From assembly GCA_017651465.1 (NCBI GenBank), contig JAGCCX010000024.1, positions 1-64,000 of the forward strand: 64,000 bases of DNA, read 5' to 3'. Source of the stretch: Bacteroidales bacterium (GTDB taxonomy: Bacteria > Bacteroidota > Bacteroidia > Bacteroidales > UBA932). The position numbers and the translations under genes are program-made. Under the pieces are notes generated by a model that saw nothing but the letters and a program-made list of their open reading frames with translations, did not search any database and had not been told where the DNA came from. Shown here piece after piece: positions 25,248 through 33,849 of this stretch (its first letter is position 1; each line of letters starts with the position of its first letter).

Positions 25248-25840
25248 ATCTTCACATTCTGAATATACCCCAGGCTCCCCGGACCTTCGTTAAACAAAAG
25301 ATCCATTACCGAGAGGCCGTCGGTAAAGCCGAAGCGCTCGCGGAAGACCTGCCAGTAGGGCCGCACGGAGAGTGGCGAGGGGCGTTTGGGGCTGAGGGCT
25401 TCACGCCAGTCGCCGGGGAGGTCGGGGACAAAATCGGCGGTGGGAATCAGCTGCGGGGCAATGCCTATCTTACGGCAGAAAAAGTCGATAATGTCGAGGT
25501 TCATGTCCCACAGGAACTCGCGTCTGCGCTCCAGTATGCCCCAAAGCTCATCGCGGTAATACTCGAAGAAAGGCGAACTGTAGTAGGCGCTGTCGATAGC
25601 ATAGCAGTTCTGCCTCAGCCAGGGGGTGCTCCAGTCGATGCGGACACGCGTAATGAGGCGCTCGCCGTCGTGCTGCACCGGCACACGGAGATCCATAGGT
25701 CCATTGGCGGTAAGGATGCGGCAGCGGTTGCGCCAGGTTTGTTTGCGATAGCTCTCGCAGGCCTCGAGATACACAATCGGATTCTCTGACAGGAGGGCAA
25801 AGAATCCGACCGGAGGAAACCAAGCGGTTGAGAGAACCAC
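25244..25840 (-). CDS. WbqC-like family protein
   Basis: A 198-residue protein of the WbqC-like family (PF08889), seen often beside O-antigen or lipid A genes; its reaction is not established. Landmarks are the N-terminal TAWFPPVGFFALL, ESYRKQTWRNRC, then NGPMDLRVPV, IDWSTPWLRQ and YYSSPFFEYY. The start is GTG, 2 nt after the lpxA stop, within the lpxD-lpxC-lpxA unit. No ATG near the conserved N-terminus is available. Confidence 0.85.
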   Translation of the reverse strand: MVLSTAWFPPVGFFALLSENPIVYLEACESYRKQTWRNRCRILTANGPMDLRVPVQHDGERLITRVRIDWSTPWLRQNCYAIDSAYYSSPFFEYYRDELWGILERRREFLWDMNLDIIDFFCRKIGIAPQLIPTADFVPDLPGDWREALSPKRPSPLSVRPYWQVFRERFGFTDGLSVMDLLFNEGPGSLGYIQNVKI

Positions 25841-25842
25841 GG

Positions 25843-26655
25843 CTACTCTATGCTGCCTTTCTCGTGGGCGTCACCGGCACGCACTATCCCTCTCTTGGAG
25901 CCCTCAATAAAACTCAAGATAGTGTCCCGTTCCACACTCTCAGGGAAGCCCTCGCGCACACGGGTGATGGCATCGGTAAAATTGTATCCCTGATAGTAAA
26001 GCACATCGTAAATATCCTTGATGGTACGGATGGAGTCGGAGTCGAAGCCCCTGCGCCTCAGGCCGACCAGGTTCACTCCGGCGTAGCAGATGGGGACCCT
26101 GCCGCAGATTGAATAAGGCGGGATGTCCTTATTGACCGCAGTGCCGCCGCCAATCATTGCGTGAGTGCCGATTTTGGTAAACTGATGCACCTTGGTGCCA
26201 CCGCCGATGATGGCCCAGTCGTCAACGTCGGTCTCGCCCGCGATACCCACATAGCTCACGAGGATGCAGTGGTTGCCAACGCAGCAATCGTGCGCCACGT
26301 GCACGTAAGACATTATGAGCGTGTCGCTTCCGATGCGGGTAACCCCCTTGCCGCTGGCCTTGGTGCCACGGTTGATGGTGGCGCACTCGCGGATGTTGAC
26401 CCTGTCGCCTATCTCCACCCAGGTAATCTCGCCGTCGAATTTAAGATCCTGGGGAATAGCGCCCACAACGGCGCCGGGGAACACGTTGCAGTCACGTCCC
26501 ATCTTGACATAAGAGAAGATGGTGGCGTGCGGAAGTATCTTGCAGCCGGGACCGATCTCAACATTGTCGTCGATATATGCATAAGGGCCCACCTCAACGT
26601 CTTCAGACAGACGGGCGCCGGGATGTACTGTTGCTAAAGGATGTATGATTGCCAT
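25843..26655 (-). CDS. lpxA: UDP-N-acetylglucosamine O-acyltransferase LpxA
   Basis: A 270-residue left-handed beta-helix trimer subunit that catalyses the first step of lipid A synthesis, acylating UDP-GlcNAc from acyl-ACP. Hexapeptide repeats run through residues 1-190 (HPLATVHPGA onward). The catalytic motif MSYVHVAHDCCVG contains H119 and the general base H122. The C-terminal helical part carries acyl-ACP-binding features (GLRRRGF). It begins 6 nt after the lpxC stop. Normal length. Confidence 0.97.
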   Translation of the reverse strand: MAIIHPLATVHPGARLSEDVEVGPYAYIDDNVEIGPGCKILPHATIFSYVKMGRDCNVFPGAVVGAIPQDLKFDGEITWVEIGDRVNIRECATINRGTKASGKGVTRIGSDTLIMSYVHVAHDCCVGNHCILVSYVGIAGETDVDDWAIIGGGTKVHQFTKIGTHAMIGGGTAVNKDIPPYSICGRVPICYAGVNLVGLRRRGFDSDSIRTIKDIYDVLYYQGYNFTDAITRVREGFPESVERDTILSFIEGSKRGIVRAGDAHEKGSIE

Positions 26656-26661
26656 ATCAGA

Positions 26662-27561
26662 TTAAAGTTTGCAGAATATTTCTTTGGCGGCCCTGGTGTT
26701 CAGGGCGTGTCCGGGTTTGTAGGCCTCGATGCGGGCTTTCAGGAAGCCTCCGCAGAGACGGAGGTCGCCCAGAAGGTCGAGGAGTTTATGACGGGCACAC
26801 TCGTCGGGGAAACGCAGGTCGGGATTGCAGAGGAAGCCCGCCGAGAGCTTCTCGGGAAGGGGCTTGCCTATGGCCTTTGACATCAGGCGCGCCTGCCAGC
26901 GCTTCATAGGCTTCTCCACTATCACAATGGCGTTCCCCAGGTCTCCTCCCCTGGCAAGTCCGAGGCAGAGCAGGGGCAGCACCTCGTGAAGGAAGCAGAA
27001 AGTCCGGCACGGAGCTATTTGAGATGCGTAATCTACCGTGGCGTCGCAGCACACCGTCTGCTTAACCAGAACCTTGGAGGGGAAATCGATGGTAAGTTCC
27101 ACGGAAGGCTCGTCGCTTGGGGTTATTTTAATCCAGGCGCCGCTCTTCTCGCGGCGGACCAGAATCTCGCCCGGCACCTCAACCCACACCCGCGGAGCAT
27201 CCTGTTCGGTGAGTCCGTCGGGAGCTATTGCCGCCACATAGGGGGCGGCGCTCCCGTCGAGGATGGGCATTTCGGCGCGGTCGATATCGATATAGGCGTT
27301 ATCGACTCCAAGGCCGGTAAGTGCCGACAGCACGTGCTCTACGGTCCCCACTTTGGCGCAGCCGGAGCCCAGCATCGTGCTACGGCGGGTAGAGACGACA
27401 TTTGCAGCCTCGGCTCTCACCTGTACGCCACCCAGGTCCGTACGGACGAATACTATGCCCGTATCTGCTGGGGCAGGACGCAAAAGCACACGGGAGTGCT
27501 TACCCGTGTGCAATCCTTTGCCCTCGAATGCATATTCCTTGCTTAGTGTGCGCTGGTTCAT
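26662..27561 (-). CDS. lpxC: UDP-3-O-acyl-GlcNAc deacetylase LpxC, not fused to FabZ
   Basis: A 299-residue zinc deacetylase that commits the pathway to lipid A. Zinc ligands are H76 (VEHVLSAL), H258 and D262 (HKLLDLLGD); H285 (KPGHALN) is the conserved catalytic histidine. The ATG at 27561 is used; the longer frame to 27663 runs into lpxD. In many Bacteroidetes LpxC continues into a FabZ dehydratase domain, but here the protein ends after the deacetylase and lpxA follows at once. It overlaps nothing; the lpxD stop is 1 nt away. Confidence 0.96.
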   Translation of the reverse strand: MNQRTLSKEYAFEGKGLHTGKHSRVLLRPAPADTGIVFVRTDLGGVQVRAEAANVVSTRRSTMLGSGCAKVGTVEHVLSALTGLGVDNAYIDIDRAEMPILDGSAAPYVAAIAPDGLTEQDAPRVWVEVPGEILVRREKSGAWIKITPSDEPSVELTIDFPSKVLVKQTVCCDATVDYASQIAPCRTFCFLHEVLPLLCLGLARGGDLGNAIVIVEKPMKRWQARLMSKAIGKPLPEKLSAGFLCNPDLRFPDECARHKLLDLLGDLRLCGGFLKARIEAYKPGHALNTRAAKEIFCKL

Positions 27562-27562
27562 C

Positions 27563-28552
27563 TTATTCCTCGCCGTCTTTCTTAAATTTAGCGTACGCTC
27601 GCAGATAAGTCTGGTTTGGTATTGCGGGATTGCCGTATAGCGTCTGTCCGCCCTTGCGGACATTGCCTATGACAGCGCTCTTGGCACACACGGTGGTGCC
27701 GTCGGCAATGTTTATGTGGCCAACGACTCCAACCTGTCCGCCCATTATCACACCCTCCCCTATCTTGGTCGAGCCCGCCACGCCGCACTGTGCGGCCATT
27801 GCGGTGTTCTTGCCCACCACCACGTTGTGGGCTATCTGGCACAGGTTGTCGATGCGCACCCCGTCGGCGATAATGGTCGACTCCATAGGTGCCCTGTCGA
27901 TGGTGGTGTTGGATCCTATCTCCACATCGTTGCCGATGATCACGTTGCCGAGGTGCTCAATTTTCTGCCAGCTGCCGTCGCTCTGGCGGGAATTGCCGAA
28001 TCCGTCGTCACCTATAATGCAACCGGCGTGGAGGATGACCCTGTCGCCGATGACCATCCCGGGAAAGATATGCACTCCGGGATAAATCAGGCAGTCTTTG
28101 CCGATAACCGTACCCTCGCCTATGGTCACATTGTCACAAATGCGCGTACGGTCGCCTATGCGGCACTTTTTGCCTATGGTCACGAAGTCTCCCACCCACA
28201 CCTTACGGCCGAGCTTGGCGCTGCAGGCGATGCGGCTGCGCAGCGAACGCCGGGCGCGGTACTTACGCTTGCGTTCCGAGAGCAGCTTAAGCAACTGAGC
28301 CACTGCACTGTAGGCATCGGGCACCCTCACGAGAGTGGGTGCCACGTTGCCCTTGGGGGCAAAATCGCAATTAACCAGCAAGACCGAAGCCTTGCTGGTG
28401 TAAACATACTTTTCGTATTTAGGATTTGCAAAGAAGCAGAGCTGGCCCGGACGGCCATGTTCTATCTTTGCGAATGAGCTCACTTTGGCCTCAGGGTCCC
28501 CGTCCACGGTTCCGCCCAAGGCGGCCGCGAGCTCTTTAGCTGTCATCTCCAT
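27563..28552 (-). CDS. lpxD: UDP-3-O-(acyl)glucosamine N-acyltransferase LpxD
   Basis: A 329-residue beta-helix acyltransferase for the third lipid A step. The N-terminal uridine-binding domain occupies about 1-100 ([23 protein letters not shown]). Hexapeptide repeats follow, with [15 protein letters not shown] containing the catalytic His, and [15 protein letters not shown]. Normal length. First of the lpx genes in the unit, 1 nt after the stop of the outer-membrane protein gene. Confidence 0.97.
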   Translation of the reverse strand: MEMTAKELAAALGGTVDGDPEAKVSSFAKIEHGRPGQLCFFANPKYEKYVYTSKASVLLVNCDFAPKGNVAPTLVRVPDAYSAVAQLLKLLSERKRKYRARRSLRSRIACSAKLGRKVWVGDFVTIGKKCRIGDRTRICDNVTIGEGTVIGKDCLIYPGVHIFPGMVIGDRVILHAGCIIGDDGFGNSRQSDGSWQKIEHLGNVIIGNDVEIGSNTTIDRAPMESTIIADGVRIDNLCQIAHNVVVGKNTAMAAQCGVAGSTKIGEGVIMGGQVGVVGHINIADGTTVCAKSAVIGNVRKGGQTLYGNPAIPNQTYLRAYAKFKKDGEE

Positions 28553-28553
28553 A

Positions 28554-30245
28554 TCAGAATCTCCAACCCAAAGTCATCATCACATCATACACGCTGCGCT
28601 CAAGCTTCTCCAGAGGGGCTCCAACGTTAATACTCCGGCCACCGCTGTCCACGGCATCGTACGCACCATAGTAATAGGGCGAGTAGTAAGCGATGGGATA
28701 GCTGGTCAGGCGGACTGCCAGATCGGCGTAGAAGGAGCCGGGCGAGGAATAACCCGCACCGAGCGATACTGCGTGAGTTATGCTGTCGAAGTGATGGCTC
28801 TTGACGAGGTTCTGCCTGATGGCGGAAGAATTACCTATGAACTGGACGGTCTCGGCTGTGACGCGGTTGCCCTTCTCGTCGTCCCAGTACTTCTCGGGGT
28901 CGGTGAGGATGGAGTAACCGGCGCGGATGGCCAGCTCCGGCAGAGGCTTGACCTCTATACCAGTGCGCACCGCGTGCGAAGAACCGCAGAACGTACGGTT
29001 GATAAGGTTGGTGCGGTCCCAGGATGTCGATTCAGAATAGAACTGATCGATATCTTTGTACTTCATTACGCTGTAGTCGGTGAGCTCGTAGTCGAGGCTG
29101 AACAGACCCACACCGGGGAGGGTGTAGGCTATACCGGCATTGAACACGTAAGGAGAACGCAGGTTGTAGCTGTACTCCCCGAGCGACGACATAGCCTCGC
29201 CGTCGTAGGTAGGATTCTCGTAGCAGGCGGAGGCGAAGTAGCGCCACGACTCCGATATCTGATAAAGGGTAGGAGTCTGGATGGCGGCGCCTATCCTCAG
29301 GTGCTCGGTGGGCAGGGCGATAAAGCCGACCTTGGCATAAAGGCCCGTGGCCTTGGTGTTGAGCTTGTAGGTATTGTCGGAGGACTGATAGTTGGTCATA
29401 TCCTTGCCGCCGGGAATTTCAAAAATAGTGGGGAAAGCAGAAGGGTTCTGTGCAGCCTCGGCAAAAACCTCTTCACGCTGATAGGTGAGGAAAGGAATGC
29501 CCAGGTTGAAGCCCACATAGAACGAGTTCTGGATGCTGAAACCCATATTGAACGCCAGGTCGGTCTTGGAGCCGTATGTATTGTAAACGGCGGTCTGGTC
29601 GAGCGTTCCGGGCACGTAGGCATAAGTCTCGCCGGAGTTCAGCCTCTGGTTGGCTCCCACATAGTTGTTGGAACCCACGGGGCCGAATTCGCCGATCTGG
29701 TTGGCGGCATATGCGGAATACAGGTCCCTGGGAAGGCTTGAATAATCCTGCCCGCGGGCGCCTGCCGCAAGGCTGCCCAAGAAAGAGGTGGCCGAATTCT
29801 CACCGTGAGCCGTGGTGTAGTTCAGAAAGGTGTTGGATGTATTGGCCACGATACCCATAGTCACATAGTCCACGGCGCTGTACGAATTGCTGTACATCAC
29901 CATAGTCAGGCCGAGGTTGGGCAGATTGAACTTGGGGTGGGAGGTTTTGAAGGCCTTGCCGAAAGTCTCGGATCCATCTGCCGAGTATGACGCGCCCGAC
30001 GAGGAGATGAGCACTCCGGGGGTGATGGTCAACTGTCCGTACGGGGCTACCGCCGAGCCGGCCGGGTTGATGCCGATGGAACCCAGGTCACCGCCCAGGG
30101 CAGTCATTGCGTTGCCCAGGGCTACGGAGCGTGCCGTGTCGTAGTAGTTGTTGCGGCTGAGCATCTCGGCATAATACATATCCTGTGCGCCGGCGGCAAG
30201 CGACATTGCCGCCACAGCGATGATAGTTATGAAGATACGTTTCAT
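28554..30245 (-). CDS. FadL/OmpP1-like outer-membrane protein
   Basis: A 563-residue outer-membrane barrel with a Sec signal ([21 protein letters not shown]). The start of the mature part, [28 protein letters not shown], is the typical N-terminal hatch/PorV-like signature of the OmpP1/FadL/TodX type. Alternating strands follow to a terminal WRF. Such proteins pass hydrophobic compounds through the outer membrane; the substrate is not readable. The ATG at 30245 begins the signal; the GTG two codons earlier is less likely. Confidence 0.85.
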   Translation of the reverse strand: MKRIFITIIAVAAMSLAAGAQDMYYAEMLSRNNYYDTARSVALGNAMTALGGDLGSIGINPAGSAVAPYGQLTITPGVLISSSGASYSADGSETFGKAFKTSHPKFNLPNLGLTMVMYSNSYSAVDYVTMGIVANTSNTFLNYTTAHGENSATSFLGSLAAGARGQDYSSLPRDLYSAYAANQIGEFGPVGSNNYVGANQRLNSGETYAYVPGTLDQTAVYNTYGSKTDLAFNMGFSIQNSFYVGFNLGIPFLTYQREEVFAEAAQNPSAFPTIFEIPGGKDMTNYQSSDNTYKLNTKATGLYAKVGFIALPTEHLRIGAAIQTPTLYQISESWRYFASACYENPTYDGEAMSSLGEYSYNLRSPYVFNAGIAYTLPGVGLFSLDYELTDYSVMKYKDIDQFYSESTSWDRTNLINRTFCGSSHAVRTGIEVKPLPELAIRAGYSILTDPEKYWDDEKGNRVTAETVQFIGNSSAIRQNLVKSHHFDSITHAVSLGAGYSSPGSFYADLAVRLTSYPIAYYSPYYYGAYDAVDSGGRSINVGAPLEKLERSVYDVMMTLGWRF

Positions 30246-30271
30246 ACTCACAAATTGTTAATGGTTAAGGA

Positions 30272-31129
30272 CTACCTGCGGCCACCGCCACCTCCGCCGC
30301 TGCCGCCGGAATGGCTGCTGCCACCGCCGCCGCCACCGGAGTAACCTCCGCCGCCACCGCCGGAATAGCTGCTGCCGCCGGAGTAACTGCTGCCCGATGA
30401 GCTGCTGCGCGAATACGACGAGCCGCCGCTGTAAGAGCCGCTGCTGCGGGTGTAGGACGAGCCGCTGGAGGAGCCGCTGACGCCGGAGCGCCTGTTGCCC
30501 GAAGAGCTGCCCGACACCGAAGATGAAGAACTGCCCGACCTGTGGTAGGACGAAGTAGCGGAACGTACGCCGGCAGCCGAAGATGTGGCCATAGTGCCCG
30601 ACCTGCGATAGTTGTTACCGCCGGTGAGGTAGTTGCCGGGATTGGCGTAGCCGCTCCTGTTGACAGGCGTAGAGTAGTAGTAATGAGGATAATAGGGTGC
30701 GTAGCTATAGTAGCCGTAGTACCCGTAATAGGGATAGCCGTAGGCATAGTAGCTGTACGGTGAATAGAAACCGTAGTAGCCGTAACGTCCGACTCCCCAG
30801 TATGGATCCCAATAAGGGTCCCAGAAAGGATCCCAGAAAGGGCTCCAGGCATAACCTCTGTAACCCCAGTAAGGGCTGTAGTAGTAATAGGGACTGTAGT
30901 AGCTGTACCCGTAGTCATCGTAGTTCTTTTCCTTCAGCTTGAGGCTGTCGGAAGCAATGTTACGGGCTGCCATATCACGGAAATCTTCCTCGCTGTAGAG
31001 CTCCACCGGGGGTTGGGGCCTGTAATAGATCCCGTCCGGGAAACGCTGATCCGAGGCATATTGAGCGGCAGTCCCGCAAGATGCGAGCGCAAGCAGCGCT
31101 GGCAATAAAATAATCAGGCTCCGTTTCAT
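30272..31129 (-). CDS. Lipoprotein with Tyr/Trp-Pro-rich and Ser/Gly-rich low-complexity regions
   Basis: A 285-residue lipoprotein (LALASC, Cys near 18). After an ordered start (about 20-65) comes a tract of about 90 residues dominated by Tyr, Pro and Trp with repeated FWDPFWDPYWDPYW-type units and YGYYGYY stretches. Then about 115 residues of Ser, Gly and Arg follow, ending GGGGGGRR. The composition suggests a disordered or aggregating surface/envelope protein. Similar Ser/Gly bias occurs in 37660-39198. Function unknown. Confidence 0.75.
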   Translation of the reverse strand: MKRSLIILLPALLALASCGTAAQYASDQRFPDGIYYRPQPPVELYSEEDFRDMAARNIASDSLKLKEKNYDDYGYSYYSPYYYYSPYWGYRGYAWSPFWDPFWDPYWDPYWGVGRYGYYGFYSPYSYYAYGYPYYGYYGYYSYAPYYPHYYYSTPVNRSGYANPGNYLTGGNNYRRSGTMATSSAAGVRSATSSYHRSGSSSSSVSGSSSGNRRSGVSGSSSGSSYTRSSGSYSGGSSYSRSSSSGSSYSGGSSYSGGGGGGYSGGGGGGSSHSGGSGGGGGGRR

Positions 31130-31135
31130 TATGTT

Positions 31136-31144
31136 ACCTCCTTT
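31136..31144 (-). promoter_or_regulatory. Strong Shine-Dalgarno sequence
   Basis: On the minus strand AAAGGAGGT lies 6 nt before the ATG of the lipoprotein at 31129. Strong anti-16S matches are rare in this phylum and I see no other this good in the window. Confidence 0.65.
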
Positions 31145-31156
31145 GATAAAAGTTTG

Positions 31157-31322
31157 TATCTTTGTATCGCAACATTCGTGCCGCGTGGGCGGCCGGTGCT
31201 GCGATACTCCGCTCTATCTTCTGCCTGCGGCCTCTCGGCCCGGGTTTGACAGACCTCGGGCAGGGCACACACCGGATGACAGAGACGGTTAACGATACAA
31301 ATTTGGCAAAAAAAAACTTAAT
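31157..31322 (+). promoter_or_regulatory. proS promoter and structured leader
   Basis: A TATCTTTG box at 31157-31164 would start a leader of about 155 nt. It contains GTATCGCA (31164-31171) pairing exactly with TGCGATAC (31200-31207), enclosing a GCCGC/GCGGC hairpin (31180-31193), and a second GCCCG/CGGGC hairpin near 31238-31261. Transcription would start close to the first stem, so its 5' arm may be partly outside the RNA. Attenuation is possible but unproven. Confidence 0.4.
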
Positions 31323-32801
31323 ATGGCAAAAGAGGTAACAAAACGTGAAGAAAATTATTCCCAGTGGTACAACGACCTGGCCCTCAAGGCCGACCTTGCA
31401 GAGCAGTCCGCGGTGCGCGGGTGTATGGTCATAAAGCCCTATGGTTACGCTATTTGGGAAAAGATGCAGTCGATCTTGGACGGAATGTTCAAGAAAACCG
31501 GAGTCCAGAACGCCTATTTCCCCCTGTTTATACCCAAATCGTTCTTCAGCCGCGAGGCGGAGCACGTGGCCGGCTTTGCAAAGGAGTGCGCCGTGGTCAC
31601 GCATCACCGCCTTATGAACGCCCCCGACGGGAGCGGCGTGGTGGTCGATCCTTCGGCCAAGCTCGAGGAAGAACTGATCGTCCGCCCCACATCGGAAACC
31701 ATCATCTGGAATACATACAAGAACTGGATCACATCGTGGAGGGACCTCCCCTTGCTGTGCAACCAGTGGTGCAACGTGGTCCGCTGGGAGATGCGCACCA
31801 GGCTTTTCCTGCGTACCGCCGAATTCCTCTGGCAGGAGGGGCACACTGCCCACGCCACCGCCGACGAGGCGCAGGCGAAAGCCGTGGAGATGGTACAGGT
31901 TTATGCCGACTTTGCCCGTAACGTAATGGCGCTGCCGGTAATAGTGGGCCACAAGAGCCCCAACGAGCGCTTTGCCGGAGCCATCGACACCCTCACCATA
32001 GAGGCTATGATGCAGGACGGAAAGGCGCTTCAGGCGGGTACATCCCACTTCCTCGGCCAGAACTTCGCCAAGAGCTTCGACGTGCAGTTCACCAACAAAG
32101 AGGGCAAGATGGACTATGTGTGGGCCACGTCCTGGGGTGTGAGCACCCGTCTGATGGGTGCGCTCATTATGGCTCACGGCGACGACAACGGTCTGGTGCT
32201 GCCTCCCGCCCTGGCACCTATCCAGGTGGTTATGGTCCCCATCTACCGTACCGAAGAAGAGATGAACGCGGTGCTCGCCGAGTTCGACAAGATAAAGACC
32301 GGCCTGGAGGCTCTTGGCGTGAGCGTCAAGATCGACAGCCGCGACACGCTGCGCCCCGGCTTCAAATTTGCAGAATGGGAGCTCAAGGGCGTGCCCGTGC
32401 GTCTTGCGATGGGCGCACGCGACCTTGCCGCCGGCACCGTGGAGGTGGCCCGCAGGGACACGCTCACCAAGGAAACTATGCAGCTCGAGGGCATCGAAGC
32501 ACATATCAAGGGCCTGCTGGACGACATTCAGCAGAACATCTACAACAAGGCGCTCGCTTTCCGCGAGAGCAACGTTGAGAAATGCGACGACTGGGAGGAG
32601 TTCAAGGTCAAGATTCAGCAGGGCAAGTTCCTGCTGTGCCACTGGGACGGCACCACCGAGACGGAGCAGGCCATAAAGGACGCCACCAAGGCCACCATCC
32701 GCTGCATCCCCGTGGACAGCTATGTGTGCAAGGAAGAGGGCAAGGATATCTTCTCCGGCAAGTCCTCGGATCAAAGAGTAGTATTTGCAATTTCTTATTG
32801 A
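31323..32801 (+). CDS. proS: Prolyl-tRNA synthetase, eukaryote/archaeon-like type
   Basis: A 492-residue class II synthetase that charges tRNA-Pro. It begins with the [13 protein letters not shown] type N-terminus, has the motif 2-like RPTSETIIW and motif 3 region, and lacks the long editing insertion of bacterial-type ProRS. The C-terminal zinc-binding-like domain and final aromatic (AISY) are those of the ~490-residue ProS type 3. Such enzymes rely on free-standing deacylases; a ProX-like editing protein is encoded at 45204-45737. The next gene starts 1 nt after its stop. Confidence 0.95.
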   Translation: MAKEVTKREENYSQWYNDLALKADLAEQSAVRGCMVIKPYGYAIWEKMQSILDGMFKKTGVQNAYFPLFIPKSFFSREAEHVAGFAKECAVVTHHRLMNAPDGSGVVVDPSAKLEEELIVRPTSETIIWNTYKNWITSWRDLPLLCNQWCNVVRWEMRTRLFLRTAEFLWQEGHTAHATADEAQAKAVEMVQVYADFARNVMALPVIVGHKSPNERFAGAIDTLTIEAMMQDGKALQAGTSHFLGQNFAKSFDVQFTNKEGKMDYVWATSWGVSTRLMGALIMAHGDDNGLVLPPALAPIQVVMVPIYRTEEEMNAVLAEFDKIKTGLEALGVSVKIDSRDTLRPGFKFAEWELKGVPVRLAMGARDLAAGTVEVARRDTLTKETMQLEGIEAHIKGLLDDIQQNIYNKALAFRESNVEKCDDWEEFKVKIQQGKFLLCHWDGTTETEQAIKDATKATIRCIPVDSYVCKEEGKDIFSGKSSDQRVVFAISY

Positions 32802-32802
32802 T

Positions 32803-33849
32803 ATGAAGAAGCTTACATTTTTGGCAGGATTGCTTGTCCTGAGTGTTTGGGCGTATGCGCAGGACGACGCCCAGCAGGCCGCGGCGGAAGCGGCGGCAGA
32901 GCTTGTAGGCGCCCCCAAGGAAGAGGCGCCGGTGGCAAAACCCAAATACTGGAACACTTCTTCGGTATTTGACCTCGGACTTAACCAGACTTCGCTCACC
33001 AACTGGGCGGCCGGCGGTTTCAACAACGTGACGCTCAGCGCCGGGGTTGACGCCAAGGCCGATTACGCCAAGGATCTCCTCAGCTGGAACAACCGTCTGC
33101 AGCTGCAGTACGGATTCATCTGGTCGCAAGACAAGAAGAACGTGCTCCAGAAGAGCAACGACCGCATCTACCTCGAAAGCAAACTGGCCTACAAGACCGG
33201 CAAGGACAGCAAGTGGAACTACACAGCCAGCTACGACTTCCGCTCGCAGTTCTCCGACACCTGGGGCAAGTACATCGAGAAAGAGGCCGATTCAGGCATC
33301 TGGGAGGCCACCAACCTCAAGTCGGGCTTCATCGCTCCGGCCTACAACAACATCGCACTCGGTATGGAGTGGAAGCCCAACGAGTGGTTCGACGTCAACA
33401 TCTCCCCTCTCACCGGAAGCCTTACCATCTGTACCATTCCGGAGCTGCGCAAGGGCTACGGTATGCCTCTTGGATGCGCCGCGGACGACCCCGCATACAT
33501 TGCGGCACTTGAATCCGACGACCCTGCTCAGTTCGGGAAGTACTACAGGAATATGCTTTTCCAGCTCGGTGCTTCCATCAAGGCCAACGCCAAGTTTGCG
33601 CTCAACGATGTGTTCACTTACGAGACCCAGGTGGTGCTCTTCACCGACTATCTCAACCATCCGTTCCTCCAGAACAGGGTAAACTGGGACAACAAGATTA
33701 CCTGGCAGATTGCCAAGTTCTTCAAAGTGGGCTTCAACACCTGGCTCATCTACGATCCTATCGTGGAGATTGACGGAGTGGTCAGCAAGCTCCAGTTCAA
33801 AGACTTCCTCGCCTTCAACTTCACCTACACGCTGGGCGGCAAGAAATGA
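32803..33849 (+). CDS. DUF3078 outer-membrane protein
   Basis: A 348-residue protein with a Sec signal (MKKLTFLAGLLVLSVWAYAQ), a short Ala/Glu-rich spacer, then the DUF3078 pattern (YWNTSSVFDLGLNQTSLTNWAAGG, LLSWNNRLQLQYGFIWSQD, FRSQFSDTW) made of amphipathic strands. These are Bacteroidetes beta-barrel proteins of unknown role. Its TGA overlaps the tilS ATG (ATGA at 33846-33849), so the two are coupled. The ATG at 32803 begins the signal peptide. Confidence 0.88.
   Translation: MKKLTFLAGLLVLSVWAYAQDDAQQAAAEAAAELVGAPKEEAPVAKPKYWNTSSVFDLGLNQTSLTNWAAGGFNNVTLSAGVDAKADYAKDLLSWNNRLQLQYGFIWSQDKKNVLQKSNDRIYLESKLAYKTGKDSKWNYTASYDFRSQFSDTWGKYIEKEADSGIWEATNLKSGFIAPAYNNIALGMEWKPNEWFDVNISPLTGSLTICTIPELRKGYGMPLGCAADDPAYIAALESDDPAQFGKYYRNMLFQLGASIKANAKFALNDVFTYETQVVLFTDYLNHPFLQNRVNWDNKITWQIAKFFKVGFNTWLIYDPIVEIDGVVSKLQFKDFLAFNFTYTLGGKK

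Noticed and set aside
31164..31261. T-box riboswitch before proS
   Set aside because: No T-box consensus or specifier loop is recognisable; only two hairpins can be supported.
31134..33056. 640-codon minus-strand frame opposite proS and DUF3078
   Set aside because: Antisense of two clear genes, no family features.
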